This document shows positions 25,568 to 33,084 of a stretch of 64,000 nt of DNA, piece after piece. Numbering within the stretch: the first letter of the stretch is position 1; every line of letters starts with the position of its first letter. This DNA is from Arthrobacter citreus (lineage in GTDB: Bacteria > Actinomycetota > Actinomycetes > Actinomycetales > Micrococcaceae). Below the pieces are notes generated by a model, which was not told the DNA's origin, ran no database searches, and saw nothing but the letters and a program-made list of their open reading frames with translations. Location of the stretch: the NCBI RefSeq assembly GCF_038405225.1, contig NZ_CP151657.1, positions 124,001 to 188,000 of the forward strand, given 5' to 3'. The position numbers and the translations under genes are program-made.

Positions 25568-25597
25568 ATCCCGGCAATAGTATCCCGGTATTAGTAT
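25568..25597. promoter_or_regulatory. Direct-repeat operator between aminopeptidase and HTH gene
   Basis: ATCCCGGCAATAGTAT (25568-25583) and ATCCCGGTATTAGTAT (25582-25597) repeat with a 14-bp period in the 64-bp divergent gap. They cover the region where both promoters must lie, and they end 8 bp before the HTH start. Confidence 0.6.
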
Positions 25598-25604
25598 TGG
25601 AGCC

Positions 25605-25907
25605 ATGGTTAGACTGCCGCACACTCCCGCCGAGGTTCAACGAGGACAGCGCCTCGGTGTTTTGCTGCGCCGGGCCAGGGGAGACCGGCCCATGTTAACG
25701 ACGGCGCTTGACGCCTCCGTTTCGCCGGAGACCCTCCGCAAGATCGAATCCGGCCGGGTGGCCACTCCGGCGTTTTCCACCATCGCCGCCATAGCCGGGG
25801 TGCTCGGGCTGTCCCTCGATGAAGTGTGGGCGGAAATTAGCCGGCCCGATCCCGGCGTGGCCTCCGCTGCACCGGACTCCGGCGCAGGGCAGCGGCTGGC
25901 CTCCTAG
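25605..25907 (+). CDS. XRE-family HTH regulator
   Basis: A 100-residue protein with one HTH domain (about 14-78): LGVLLRRARGDRPMLTTALDASVSPETLRKIESGRVATPAFSTIAAIAGVLGLSLDEVW. The tail is short, Pro/Ala-rich and probably disordered. It is divergent from the methionine aminopeptidase gene across a direct-repeat operator, so it probably regulates itself and that gene. Its last four bases overlap the convergent MFS gene. Confidence 0.85.
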   Translation: MVRLPHTPAEVQRGQRLGVLLRRARGDRPMLTTALDASVSPETLRKIESGRVATPAFSTIAAIAGVLGLSLDEVWAEISRPDPGVASAAPDSGAGQRLAS

Positions 25908-27118
25908 CCCGTCTCCCCGCGGCGGGGCGCGAAAACCAGTGCGCCCGCGGTGCAGGCGACGGCGGCGGTGAGGAACGCCGGCCCGAAACCCGCTGCCTCG
26001 ATCATGCCGCCGGTCACGGCTGATCCCGCGGATTGCCCCAGGACGAGGCCGATGAACAGGACTGACGTTCCGGCGGCGCTGCTGGCCGAGACCTGCGCGG
26101 CCCAGATGATGAGCACCGAGGTGGAGCTGGTGTAGGCGAGGCCAAAGAGTGCCGAGGCTGCGAAGCCGAGGAGGGGGATGTCCGGCGCCGCGGCAAAGGC
26201 GCCGGTGGCGGCGGCGACGGCCAGTACGGTGATCCGCCAGGTTGTCCGCACCGGGTGCCGGGCGAGCCACGGCGCTGCCAGGACGGCGGCCGCGCCGCCC
26301 AGCCCCAGCGCAATCCACGCCGCCGCAGTGGCTGCGGCCGGCAGCCCGCCCTGTTCTTCGAGCAGAAGCCGGCCGTGGACCCATACTGCAGCGGAGCCGG
26401 CACCGAAGATCAAGGCTGCGGCGATGGGGCGCCGGAGCTTCCGCATGCTCACAGTGCCGGCCGGCGGGACTGATGCGGCGCCCGGCTCACCATCCCCGCC
26501 ACGCTCCCCTCCCTGTCCACGGTCTTTACCGGAGCCGGAAGGAGCCGCTGAGGTGTCCGCGCGCAGCACGCCGATCATGGCCGCGAGCGTGATCACCGCT
26601 ATGAGGCCCCAGGCCAGCCGCCAGGACGAGCCCAGGGCAAGGGCGAGGGCACCGGCAGCCACCACCCCAAATCCGGTGCCCGAATTCACCACCGACTGGA
26701 ACTTCTTCTGCTTCCCCGATCCGACGTTGCGCTGGACCAGCTCCACCAGGGCCGGTGAGGCGAAGCCGGCCCCCAAGCCTGCAACCAGGACGGACCCGGT
26801 AAAAAACGCCGTGCCGGGCGCGACGGCGATGCCTGCGCTGCCCAGCGCCGCCGTCGTCCCGGCCAGCACCGTCATCAGGCGGGGACGGGTGGGGGCATAG
26901 CGGAAGCCCGCCAGCGCAGCGGCGCAGTACAGCACCGAAGTTCCGGATGCCAGCAGCCCGCCGATGGTGGGGCTGAGGCTGAAGGCCGCCGAAAAAGCCG
27001 GCAGGAAAAGACCGTAGCCGAGCCGCGCCAAGCCATACGTCGCGGCGACCAGGGCGACGGCACCCACCGCAAAAAGGGGACCGGCCGGCGTTTCTGTGGA
27101 CTGTAACGTACGTTTCAT
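25904..27118 (-). CDS. MFS transporter, probable drug/metabolite exporter
   Basis: A 404-residue MFS protein with about twelve hydrophobic helices. GLARLGYGLFLPAFSAAFSLSPTIGGLLASG opens the first half, and a Gly/Pro-rich loop (about 190-215, SAAPSGSGKDRGQGGERGGDG) divides the two halves. The annotated ATG at 27118 lies inside the palindrome at 27104-27132, so the mRNA may be leaderless or the true start slightly further in. Divergence from a TetR gene points to inducible export of the TetR ligand. Confidence 0.85.
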   Translation of the reverse strand: MKRTLQSTETPAGPLFAVGAVALVAATYGLARLGYGLFLPAFSAAFSLSPTIGGLLASGTSVLYCAAALAGFRYAPTRPRLMTVLAGTTAALGSAGIAVAPGTAFFTGSVLVAGLGAGFASPALVELVQRNVGSGKQKKFQSVVNSGTGFGVVAAGALALALGSSWRLAWGLIAVITLAAMIGVLRADTSAAPSGSGKDRGQGGERGGDGEPGAASVPPAGTVSMRKLRRPIAAALIFGAGSAAVWVHGRLLLEEQGGLPAAATAAAWIALGLGGAAAVLAAPWLARHPVRTTWRITVLAVAAATGAFAAAPDIPLLGFAASALFGLAYTSSTSVLIIWAAQVSASSAAGTSVLFIGLVLGQSAGSAVTGGMIEAAGFGPAFLTAAVACTAGALVFAPRRGETG

Positions 27119-27132
27119 TGAAACGGACGTTA
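27104..27132. promoter_or_regulatory. TetR-type operator
   Basis: TAACGTACGTTTCA and TGAAACGGACGTTA flank a single central base, making a 29-bp palindrome with one mismatch per arm. It fills most of the gap between the divergent MFS and TetR starts and overlaps the MFS start codon. Confidence 0.75.
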
Positions 27133-27144
27133 TAGCCTTGGGGC

Positions 27145-27741
27145 ATGACTGCGCAACCGAGTGCCCGTGAACGCCTGCTGGATGCCGCCGATGCCCTTGC
27201 CTTCAGGCAGGGGGTGGCGGCAACGCCGGTGGATGAGATCCTGCGGCAGGCCAACGTGGCGCCGGCCACCCTCTATGCGCACTTTGGCAATAAGGAAGGG
27301 CTCATTGTTTCCGCGCTGCAGCGCCGGCTTGCCCGCTGGGATGGGGTCTGGCAGCAGGAAATTGACGACGCGCCGTCGCCGGAGGGCAAGCTGCTGGCGG
27401 TGCTGCCGGCCATCCGGCGTTTCCGGGAGGCGGCCAGTGCTGCGCGGTGGTGCGCCTTCCTTGGTGTCGCGGCCGAATCGCCGCACCCGGGGCAGCCGCT
27501 GAAGGATGCGCTGGCCGGTGACACCCAGTTGCTGACCTCCCGCCTGCGCGGGCTTTCCGTGCCCGTGGCCGGAGCCGCACGGGCCGATGCCCTGGCGGGC
27601 CAGCTGGTGCTGATCTTCACCGGCGTGCTGGGGATGATTCTTCGCGGAATGGATACCGGTGACGCCGTGAGCATGGGACTCCGCACCGCTGAAGCAGCGG
27701 TTGAAGCCGTGCGCCGGCAGGCGTTCCGTCACGGAGCCTAG
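27145..27741 (+). CDS. TetR-family repressor
   Basis: A 198-residue regulator. The N-terminal HTH is RLLDAADALAFRQGVAATPVDEILRQANVAPATLYAHFGNKEGLI (about 10-55), and the C-terminal ligand domain is unlike well-known members. It is divergent from the MFS exporter and flanked by a 29-bp palindrome, the usual arrangement for a self-regulating repressor of an efflux pump. Confidence 0.9.
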   Translation: MTAQPSARERLLDAADALAFRQGVAATPVDEILRQANVAPATLYAHFGNKEGLIVSALQRRLARWDGVWQQEIDDAPSPEGKLLAVLPAIRRFREAASAARWCAFLGVAAESPHPGQPLKDALAGDTQLLTSRLRGLSVPVAGAARADALAGQLVLIFTGVLGMILRGMDTGDAVSMGLRTAEAAVEAVRRQAFRHGA

Positions 27742-27759
27742 CCAAACGGCCAGAGGCGA

Positions 27760-27771
27760 GTAACATGTTAC
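27760..27771. promoter_or_regulatory. GTAACATGTTAC palindrome, copy 1
   Basis: A perfect 12-bp palindrome 26 bp upstream of the dehydrogenase start at 27798. The same sequence recurs at 30665 before the permease gene, which suggests one regulator, probably the FCD-type GntR protein at 32327, controls both. Confidence 0.7.
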
Positions 27772-27797
27772 CCAGATCACCGGACGAGGGAGACCCC

Positions 27798-30659
27798 ATG
27801 CAGTTGAGCACCGACGTCAGAAGCCGCCTGCGCACCGACGGGGCCACTCTGGGCGCCTACGTGTCCGACGCCTCCATTTTCCGGCGCGTGCCGAAAGCTG
27901 TTTTTGAGCCCCGGAGCGTGGAGGACATCCGTGCCGTCCTGCAGGTGGCCCGGGACGAGAACTGGCCGGTCACCGTCCGCGGCGGCGGCACCTCGGTGGC
28001 CGGCAATGCCATTGGCGAAGGCCTGGTGATTGACACATCGCGCCACTTCAACCGCATTCTCGACATTGATCCGGCGGCGCGCACGGCACGGGTTGAACCG
28101 GGCGTGATCTGTGACCAGCTGCGCGACGCCGTGGCCGGGCACGGACTGACATACGGGCCCGATCCCTCCACCCATAACCGGTGCACCATCGGCGGAATGC
28201 TCGGCAACAACGCCTGCGGATCCCACTCGCTGCAGTGGGGGACTGCCGCGGACAACGTGGTGGAACTGACCGTCATGCGGCCCGACGGCGAACTGGTCCG
28301 CCTCTTCCGCGGCGGAACTGACGACGCCGCACTGAATGAAGCACTCACCGCGCTCCGGGACGCCGAACTGGCGCTGCTGCGGACCGAGCTGGGCCGTTTT
28401 CCCCGCCAGGTTTCCGGCTACGGACTGCACTACCTGAGCCCGGAAAAGGGCTTCGACGTGGCCAAGGCATTTGTGGGGACCGAAGGAACCTGCGGCATCA
28501 TTGTCGAAGCCGTGGTCAAACTGGTCGAGAAGCCGGCGGCAACGGCACTGGCCGTACTTGCCTTCGCCAGCGTTTTCGACGCCGCGGCAGCTGCCCCGCA
28601 GGTGCGCCGGGAGGGTGTTGCCACCGCCGAGGGGATGGGCGGAGACCTGCTCGACGCCCTGTACCTCAGCCAGGGGAACACGGGCGCCGAAGCCCTTCTT
28701 CCCGGGGCCGTTGGGACGCCCCGCCCCGCCGGCGGATGGCTGTTCTGCGAAACCACCGGTGCCACCCCGGACCAGGCGCGGCAGCGGGCCGCCGCACTGG
28801 CCGCGGAATTCGCGGTGCATCCCACCCGCCCCACCATTGCGTCCCTGGTGGTTAACGAGCCTGCCGAAATGCGGCAGCTGTGGCGCATCAGGGAGTCCGC
28901 AGCGGGCCTCGTCACCCGGCTCCCGGACGGACGTGAAGCGTGGCCGTCCTGGGAGGACTCCGCCGTCCCGCCGGAGAACCTGGCTGACTATCTCCGCGAC
29001 CTGTACGCGCTGCTCGAGCGGCACGGCCTGGAAGGGATACCTTTTGGCCACTTCGGCGAAGGGTGTGTGCACCTGCGCATCTCCTTCACGCTGGGGACGG
29101 AGGAGGGTGTGGCAGTCTTCCGTGCCTTTATGCTGGACGCCGCTGCCACCGTGGCCAGCCACGGCGGCTCCCTTTCCGGGGAGCACGGTGATGGACGGGC
29201 CCGTTCCGAACTGCTGCCGCTGATGTACTCGCCCGCCGCCCTGGCCGCCTTCGAGAAGTTCAAAGACATTTTTGATCCGGAGCGGGTGTTCAATCCCGGG
29301 GTCCTGGTCCGCCCGGAACCCCTCGACAAGGGACTGAGGCCCGGCCCCGGACAGCGGACGCGGGAATTCATTCCGCTGCACGCGCTCACCCGCGACGGCG
29401 GTTCGATGGTCAACGCCGTCAACCGGTGCGTGGGGGTGGGGCTGTGCCGGTCCGAGTCGGAAGCCATGTGCCCCTCGTTCCAAATCACCGGAGACGAGGT
29501 CCACAGCACCCGCGGGCGGGCCCGCGTCCTCTCCGAAATGTTCCGAGGTGAGACCTACCCCGAGGGAACGGATTCCGAGGACGTCAAGGACGCACTTGAC
29601 CTGTGCCTGAGCTGTCATGCGTGCGCCTCCGAATGTCCGGTCAATGTGGATATGTCCACTTACAAGTCCGAATTCCTGAACCAGCACTACACCTCACGCC
29701 GCCGTCCCATGGCGCACTACTCCATGGGATGGCTTCCCCTTTCGGCCCACCTGCTGCACCGGATTCCGGGTGCCGCCCGGGTTGCCGACAGTCTGCTGCG
29801 CCTGCGCCCGGTGGAAAAGCTCGTGATGCGCCTGGGCGGCATTGACTCCAGCCGCGGCATGATCCGCTTCGCTCCGCGCAGCTTCCAGTCGCTGGCCAGG
29901 CGCCGCAAGCCGCTCACCCGGGGCAGCGCCGGCAAGGTGGTGCTGTGGCCCGACAGCTTTTCCAACCACCTGGACACCGCAGTTCCCACCGCGGCAGCCG
30001 AAGTCCTCGAGGCCCTGGGCTATGACGTGATTGTGCCGCAGGGTTTCCTTTGCTGCGGCCTGACCTGGCACTCCACCGGCCAGCTGGAGACCGCGAAGAA
30101 GGTCATCAGTTCCACCCTGGACCGGATTGAAGAGCACCTTGACGGTTCCACCCCGGTGATCTGCCTGGAACCGTCCTGCACCTCGATGCTCATGGAGGAG
30201 GCGCCCCAGCTGCTTCATGACGATCCGCGGGTCCATTCCCTGGCCCGGCAGGTGGTGTCGCTCGGTGAGTTTATTGCCGCCCGGTCCGCGGAGGCCACGG
30301 ACCAGCCCTGGCCCTTCGGGGAAGTGCGTGCCGAGGCACTCAGCCAGGTCCACTGTCACGAGCGGTCCCGCAAGGGCCACGGCGGAACGTCCGAGGTGCT
30401 GGAGCAGCTGGGCGTCAACGAGTCGACGATAGAAACCGGATGCTGCGGGCTGGCAGGCAACTGGGGGTTCGAGCCGGGACACGGGCAGATGTCACGTGAT
30501 CTGGGGGAGCGGGAACTGTTCCCGCGCATCCGCGGACTCGAGGAGGATGCCCTCATCCTCGCTGACGGGTTCTCCTGCCGGACCCAAATCAAGGAAGGCA
30601 CCGGGATGGCGGGAAAGCACCTGGCGCAGGTTCTGAGGGGTGCAATAAAGGAGGAGTAA
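27798..30659 (+). CDS. FAD and Fe-S 2-hydroxyacid dehydrogenase (YdiJ/Dld-like)
   Basis: A 953-residue fusion starting at ATG 27798 behind GAGGGAG; the ATG at 27765 lies inside the operator and is rejected. In order it has an FAD_binding_4 domain (VTVRGGGTSVAGNAIGEGLVIDTSRHF, TYGPDPSTHNRCTIGGMLGNNACG), the matching FAD-oxidase C-terminal domain with SLSGEHGDGRARSELL, ferredoxin-type clusters near 543-606 (CVGVGLC, CLSCHACASECPVN), and two CCG motifs (about 751 and 881). Such enzymes oxidise D-lactate, glycolate or D-2-hydroxyglutarate and pass electrons to quinone. A permease gene follows, so the substrate is probably imported. Confidence 0.9.
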   Translation: MQLSTDVRSRLRTDGATLGAYVSDASIFRRVPKAVFEPRSVEDIRAVLQVARDENWPVTVRGGGTSVAGNAIGEGLVIDTSRHFNRILDIDPAARTARVEPGVICDQLRDAVAGHGLTYGPDPSTHNRCTIGGMLGNNACGSHSLQWGTAADNVVELTVMRPDGELVRLFRGGTDDAALNEALTALRDAELALLRTELGRFPRQVSGYGLHYLSPEKGFDVAKAFVGTEGTCGIIVEAVVKLVEKPAATALAVLAFASVFDAAAAAPQVRREGVATAEGMGGDLLDALYLSQGNTGAEALLPGAVGTPRPAGGWLFCETTGATPDQARQRAAALAAEFAVHPTRPTIASLVVNEPAEMRQLWRIRESAAGLVTRLPDGREAWPSWEDSAVPPENLADYLRDLYALLERHGLEGIPFGHFGEGCVHLRISFTLGTEEGVAVFRAFMLDAAATVASHGGSLSGEHGDGRARSELLPLMYSPAALAAFEKFKDIFDPERVFNPGVLVRPEPLDKGLRPGPGQRTREFIPLHALTRDGGSMVNAVNRCVGVGLCRSESEAMCPSFQITGDEVHSTRGRARVLSEMFRGETYPEGTDSEDVKDALDLCLSCHACASECPVNVDMSTYKSEFLNQHYTSRRRPMAHYSMGWLPLSAHLLHRIPGAARVADSLLRLRPVEKLVMRLGGIDSSRGMIRFAPRSFQSLARRRKPLTRGSAGKVVLWPDSFSNHLDTAVPTAAAEVLEALGYDVIVPQGFLCCGLTWHSTGQLETAKKVISSTLDRIEEHLDGSTPVICLEPSCTSMLMEEAPQLLHDDPRVHSLARQVVSLGEFIAARSAEATDQPWPFGEVRAEALSQVHCHERSRKGHGGTSEVLEQLGVNESTIETGCCGLAGNWGFEPGHGQMSRDLGERELFPRIRGLEEDALILADGFSCRTQIKEGTGMAGKHLAQVLRGAIKEE

Positions 30660-30663
30660 GGCA

Positions 30664-30677
30664 AGTAACATGTTACT
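30664..30677. promoter_or_regulatory. GTAACATGTTAC palindrome, copy 2
   Basis: A-GTAACATGTTAC-T is a 14-bp perfect palindrome placed directly after the dehydrogenase stop and 39 bp before the permease start at 30717. It contains the same 12-bp core as the site at 27760. Confidence 0.7.
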
Positions 30678-30716
30678 GTGATCCAGGTCGCAATAACATC
30701 TACCTGGAGCCGCCTC

Positions 30717-32060
30717 ATGGGCATCGTCGCCCTCCTCATCTTCATCGTCGTCACGGTGGTCATGAACGTCATCGTGAAGCGCCCGATTTCGGAATCCCTG
30801 CTGGTCGCCCTGGTGGGCGCATCGCTCGCCGGCGGCACGCAGGCTCTTCCGCTGCTGTGGAGGAGCGCAACGGGCGCGGTGTCCAATGACGTCACCTTCG
30901 CCGGCATGGCCTTCGTTTTCATGGGCGTAGTTGTCGCCGCAACCGGCCTCATCGAGAGGCTGATCGAGATCTTCAACTCGGTCTTCGGACGGCTCCGCGG
31001 GGGAGCGGCCTACGTTTCCACCGCAGGATCCGCCGCCGTCGGCTTGGTGGCAGGATCCACCGCCGGAAACGCGGCCACGGTCGGATCGGTGACCATCCCC
31101 TGGATGAAATCCACTGGATGGTCCGGCCCCCGGGCCGCCACCCTGGTGGCCGGCAACTCGGGCCTGGGCGTTTCCCTGCCGCCCAACTCGACCATGTTCA
31201 TCCTCCTGGCCACGCCCGCAGCCGTGGGCGTTTCCTCCGGCGACGTCTACGTATCGCTGGCCGTTGCCGGCACCTACTGCGTGCTGTACCGCCTGGCCTT
31301 GGTTTGGTTCTGGACGCGTAAGGACGGAATTCCCGCCACACCGGCCGAACTTGTGGTCCGGTTCGGCGTCGCCCTGCGGCAGGGCTGGTCCTCCACCCTC
31401 ATCTTCATCGGCATCCTGGTTCCGGTGCTGCTCACCTTCGGGCCGCTGTCCCGGTTCCTCTCCAGCCCGGAGCGCGTGGGCGAAGACGCCATTGGATCCA
31501 TCTCCATCATCGTGTGGGTTCCGATCCTGATCTCCGTGATCGCCCTGATCGAAGGCCGCAAGCGGCTCAGGGCACGATGGCCGGAATTCGTGAAGTCGAT
31601 GCGCAGGGAAATACCGCAGTTCTCCACCGTCGGCGTTTCGCTTTTTGCCGCGCTGGCCGCATCCGGGGTCATGGAAGAACTCGGGGTTGGGCCGCAGCTG
31701 AGCGGGATGCTTGATGGACTGGCCCTGCCCAAGGCCCTGATGGTTGCCGTGGTGTGCGTGCTCTGCGTCATTGTGGCTACGCCGCTCTCGTCCACGGCCA
31801 CTGCCGCAGCCATCGGAGCACCGGCCGTGCTCGGCCTGATCAGCGTAGGCGTGCCGCCGGTGGTGGCCATCTGCACCGTGCTGGTCTGCACCTCCACGGA
31901 AGGCGCCTCACCGCCCGTCGGCGCGCCGATCTACCTTGCCTCCGGCCTGGCGGAAGTGAATCCGTCAACAACCTTCCTGCCGCTGGTGACCTACTTCGTT
32001 ATCCCCATCATTTTTATTGGCTGGTTGCTCGGAATGGGCTTCCTCCCGATCCCCAGTTAG
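30717..32060 (+). CDS. TRAP-type large permease-like protein
   Basis: A 447-residue DctM-like membrane protein with eleven or more hydrophobic segments. ATG 30717, with TGGAG upstream, is preferred to GTG 30678, which abuts the operator. GGAAYVSTAGSAAVGLVAGSTAGNAATVGSVTIPWM and the mirrored late segment STEGASPPVGAPIYLASGL are typical of the DctM/IT superfamily. No periplasmic DctP-type binding protein is encoded nearby, unlike a complete TRAP system. It probably imports the hydroxyacid oxidised by the upstream enzyme. Confidence 0.82.
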   Translation: MGIVALLIFIVVTVVMNVIVKRPISESLLVALVGASLAGGTQALPLLWRSATGAVSNDVTFAGMAFVFMGVVVAATGLIERLIEIFNSVFGRLRGGAAYVSTAGSAAVGLVAGSTAGNAATVGSVTIPWMKSTGWSGPRAATLVAGNSGLGVSLPPNSTMFILLATPAAVGVSSGDVYVSLAVAGTYCVLYRLALVWFWTRKDGIPATPAELVVRFGVALRQGWSSTLIFIGILVPVLLTFGPLSRFLSSPERVGEDAIGSISIIVWVPILISVIALIEGRKRLRARWPEFVKSMRREIPQFSTVGVSLFAALAASGVMEELGVGPQLSGMLDGLALPKALMVAVVCVLCVIVATPLSSTATAAAIGAPAVLGLISVGVPPVVAICTVLVCTSTEGASPPVGAPIYLASGLAEVNPSTTFLPLVTYFVIPIIFIGWLLGMGFLPIPS

Positions 32061-32071
32061 GACCAGACACC

Positions 32072-32320
32072 ATGAAACGCATTCTCGAGATCCTTTTCTG
32101 GATAACCCTCGCCGCATTCCTGGTATCCGGCGCCGTCGTTGTCTTTGGGCAGATGGCAGGAGTGCTGCTGCTCAACGGGGACATTGTTGCCGGAGTGGAC
32201 GCCGCATTCGCGGACCTTACGTTCTCCCTCGCCACAGCCTGCGCCCTCATCGCCTTCATCCTCCAGTACTTCAAACGGACAGCGGACGACGGCGCCGGCG
32301 CAGGCCAGAGCGAAGGCTAG
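32072..32320 (+). CDS. Small two-helix membrane protein, permease partner
   Basis: An 82-residue protein starting 12 bp after the permease stop. Hydrophobic segments at about 5-33 and 44-65 are followed by the hydrophilic tail KRTADDGAGAGQSEG. Its size and place suit a reduced small (DctQ-like) subunit for the permease. Real DctQ proteins have four helices, so this is a weak analogy. Confidence 0.75.
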   Translation: MKRILEILFWITLAAFLVSGAVVVFGQMAGVLLLNGDIVAGVDAAFADLTFSLATACALIAFILQYFKRTADDGAGAGQSEG

Positions 32321-32326
32321 GAAAAG

Positions 32327-33070
32327 CTAGGAGAGGTAACCGGCGGTCAGCCGGTCCCATAGTTCGTCAGCGTCTTCGGAACCACCGGTGCGCTGCAGCG
32401 CCTGGTCAACCAGCAGGCGGCCGGTCGAAATCAGATGCTCCCGCATCGCCGCACCGGCCGCCTCGGCGTCTCCGCGTCCAATGGCCTCCAGGATCGGATC
32501 ATGCTCGCGGGTAATGTCCTCATATCCGCGGTGGGATACAGCGGTGGAGGCGCCCAGCAGCCGGGTGGCGGACCGCAGCCGGTCGATCACTTCCCGCGCC
32601 CGCCTGGCTTCGCCGGCCACAAGGATCGCATCGTGCAGGTCACGGTCAAGCTGGAAGAACAATTCCTCGTTATCGTCCGCTGCGGCCAGGTCCATGGCAG
32701 CGCGCAGTTCAGCTAGGCACGCGGCGCCGCCGGCCCGGGCTGCCCGGCGCGCGGCCGGAACTTCAAGGGCGATCCGGATGGAGAAGATTTCGGCGACATC
32801 GGCCGGCGTGGTGGGGATAACCCGGAATCCCCGGTTTTTGACGAACTGGATCAGTCCGGCTTCCTCCAGCCGCAGCAGGCCGTCCCTGACCGGCGACCGG
32901 GAAAAGTTCAGCTGGTCCGCCAGCTGGTACACGCTGTACCACTCCCCGGGAGCCATCGTCCCGGAGATTACCGAGGTGCGCACATGCTCCATGACCTGTT
33001 CGGTGAGGTTCGGCTTCCGCTGGTCTGCGGGGACGGAGGGGTTGGGCTGCATCACTTCATTCTGCCCCAC
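32327..33070 (-). CDS. GntR-family regulator, FadR/FCD subfamily
   Basis: A 247-residue regulator; the downstream Met at 33052 is an equally possible start. The winged HTH is LTEQVMEHVRTSVISGTMAPGEWYSVYQLADQLNFSRSPVRDGLLRLEEAGLIQF. The all-helical FCD domain has the usual metal-site pattern (DRDLHDAI..., HDPILEAIGRGDAEAAGAAMREHL). FCD regulators usually respond to carboxylic acids. It probably binds the two GTAACATGTTAC sites of the hydroxyacid genes, although it is also 14 bp behind the formamidase gene and could regulate that instead. Confidence 0.9.
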   Translation of the reverse strand: MGQNEVMQPNPSVPADQRKPNLTEQVMEHVRTSVISGTMAPGEWYSVYQLADQLNFSRSPVRDGLLRLEEAGLIQFVKNRGFRVIPTTPADVAEIFSIRIALEVPAARRAARAGGAACLAELRAAMDLAAADDNEELFFQLDRDLHDAILVAGEARRAREVIDRLRSATRLLGASTAVSHRGYEDITREHDPILEAIGRGDAEAAGAAMREHLISTGRLLVDQALQRTGGSEDADELWDRLTAGYLS

Positions 33071-33084
33071 CGATCCGCCCCTGC

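Noticed and set aside
27765-27797. Longer N-terminus for the FAD/Fe-S dehydrogenase
   Set aside because: The earlier ATG lies inside the GTAACATGTTAC operator, and the later ATG has GAGGGAG at good spacing.
27777-29687. A 636-codon open frame on the minus strand, opposite the FAD/Fe-S dehydrogenase
   Set aside because: It is a high-GC mirror of a well-supported gene. Its translation is low-complexity Gly/Arg/His/Gln without any recognisable domain or start signal.
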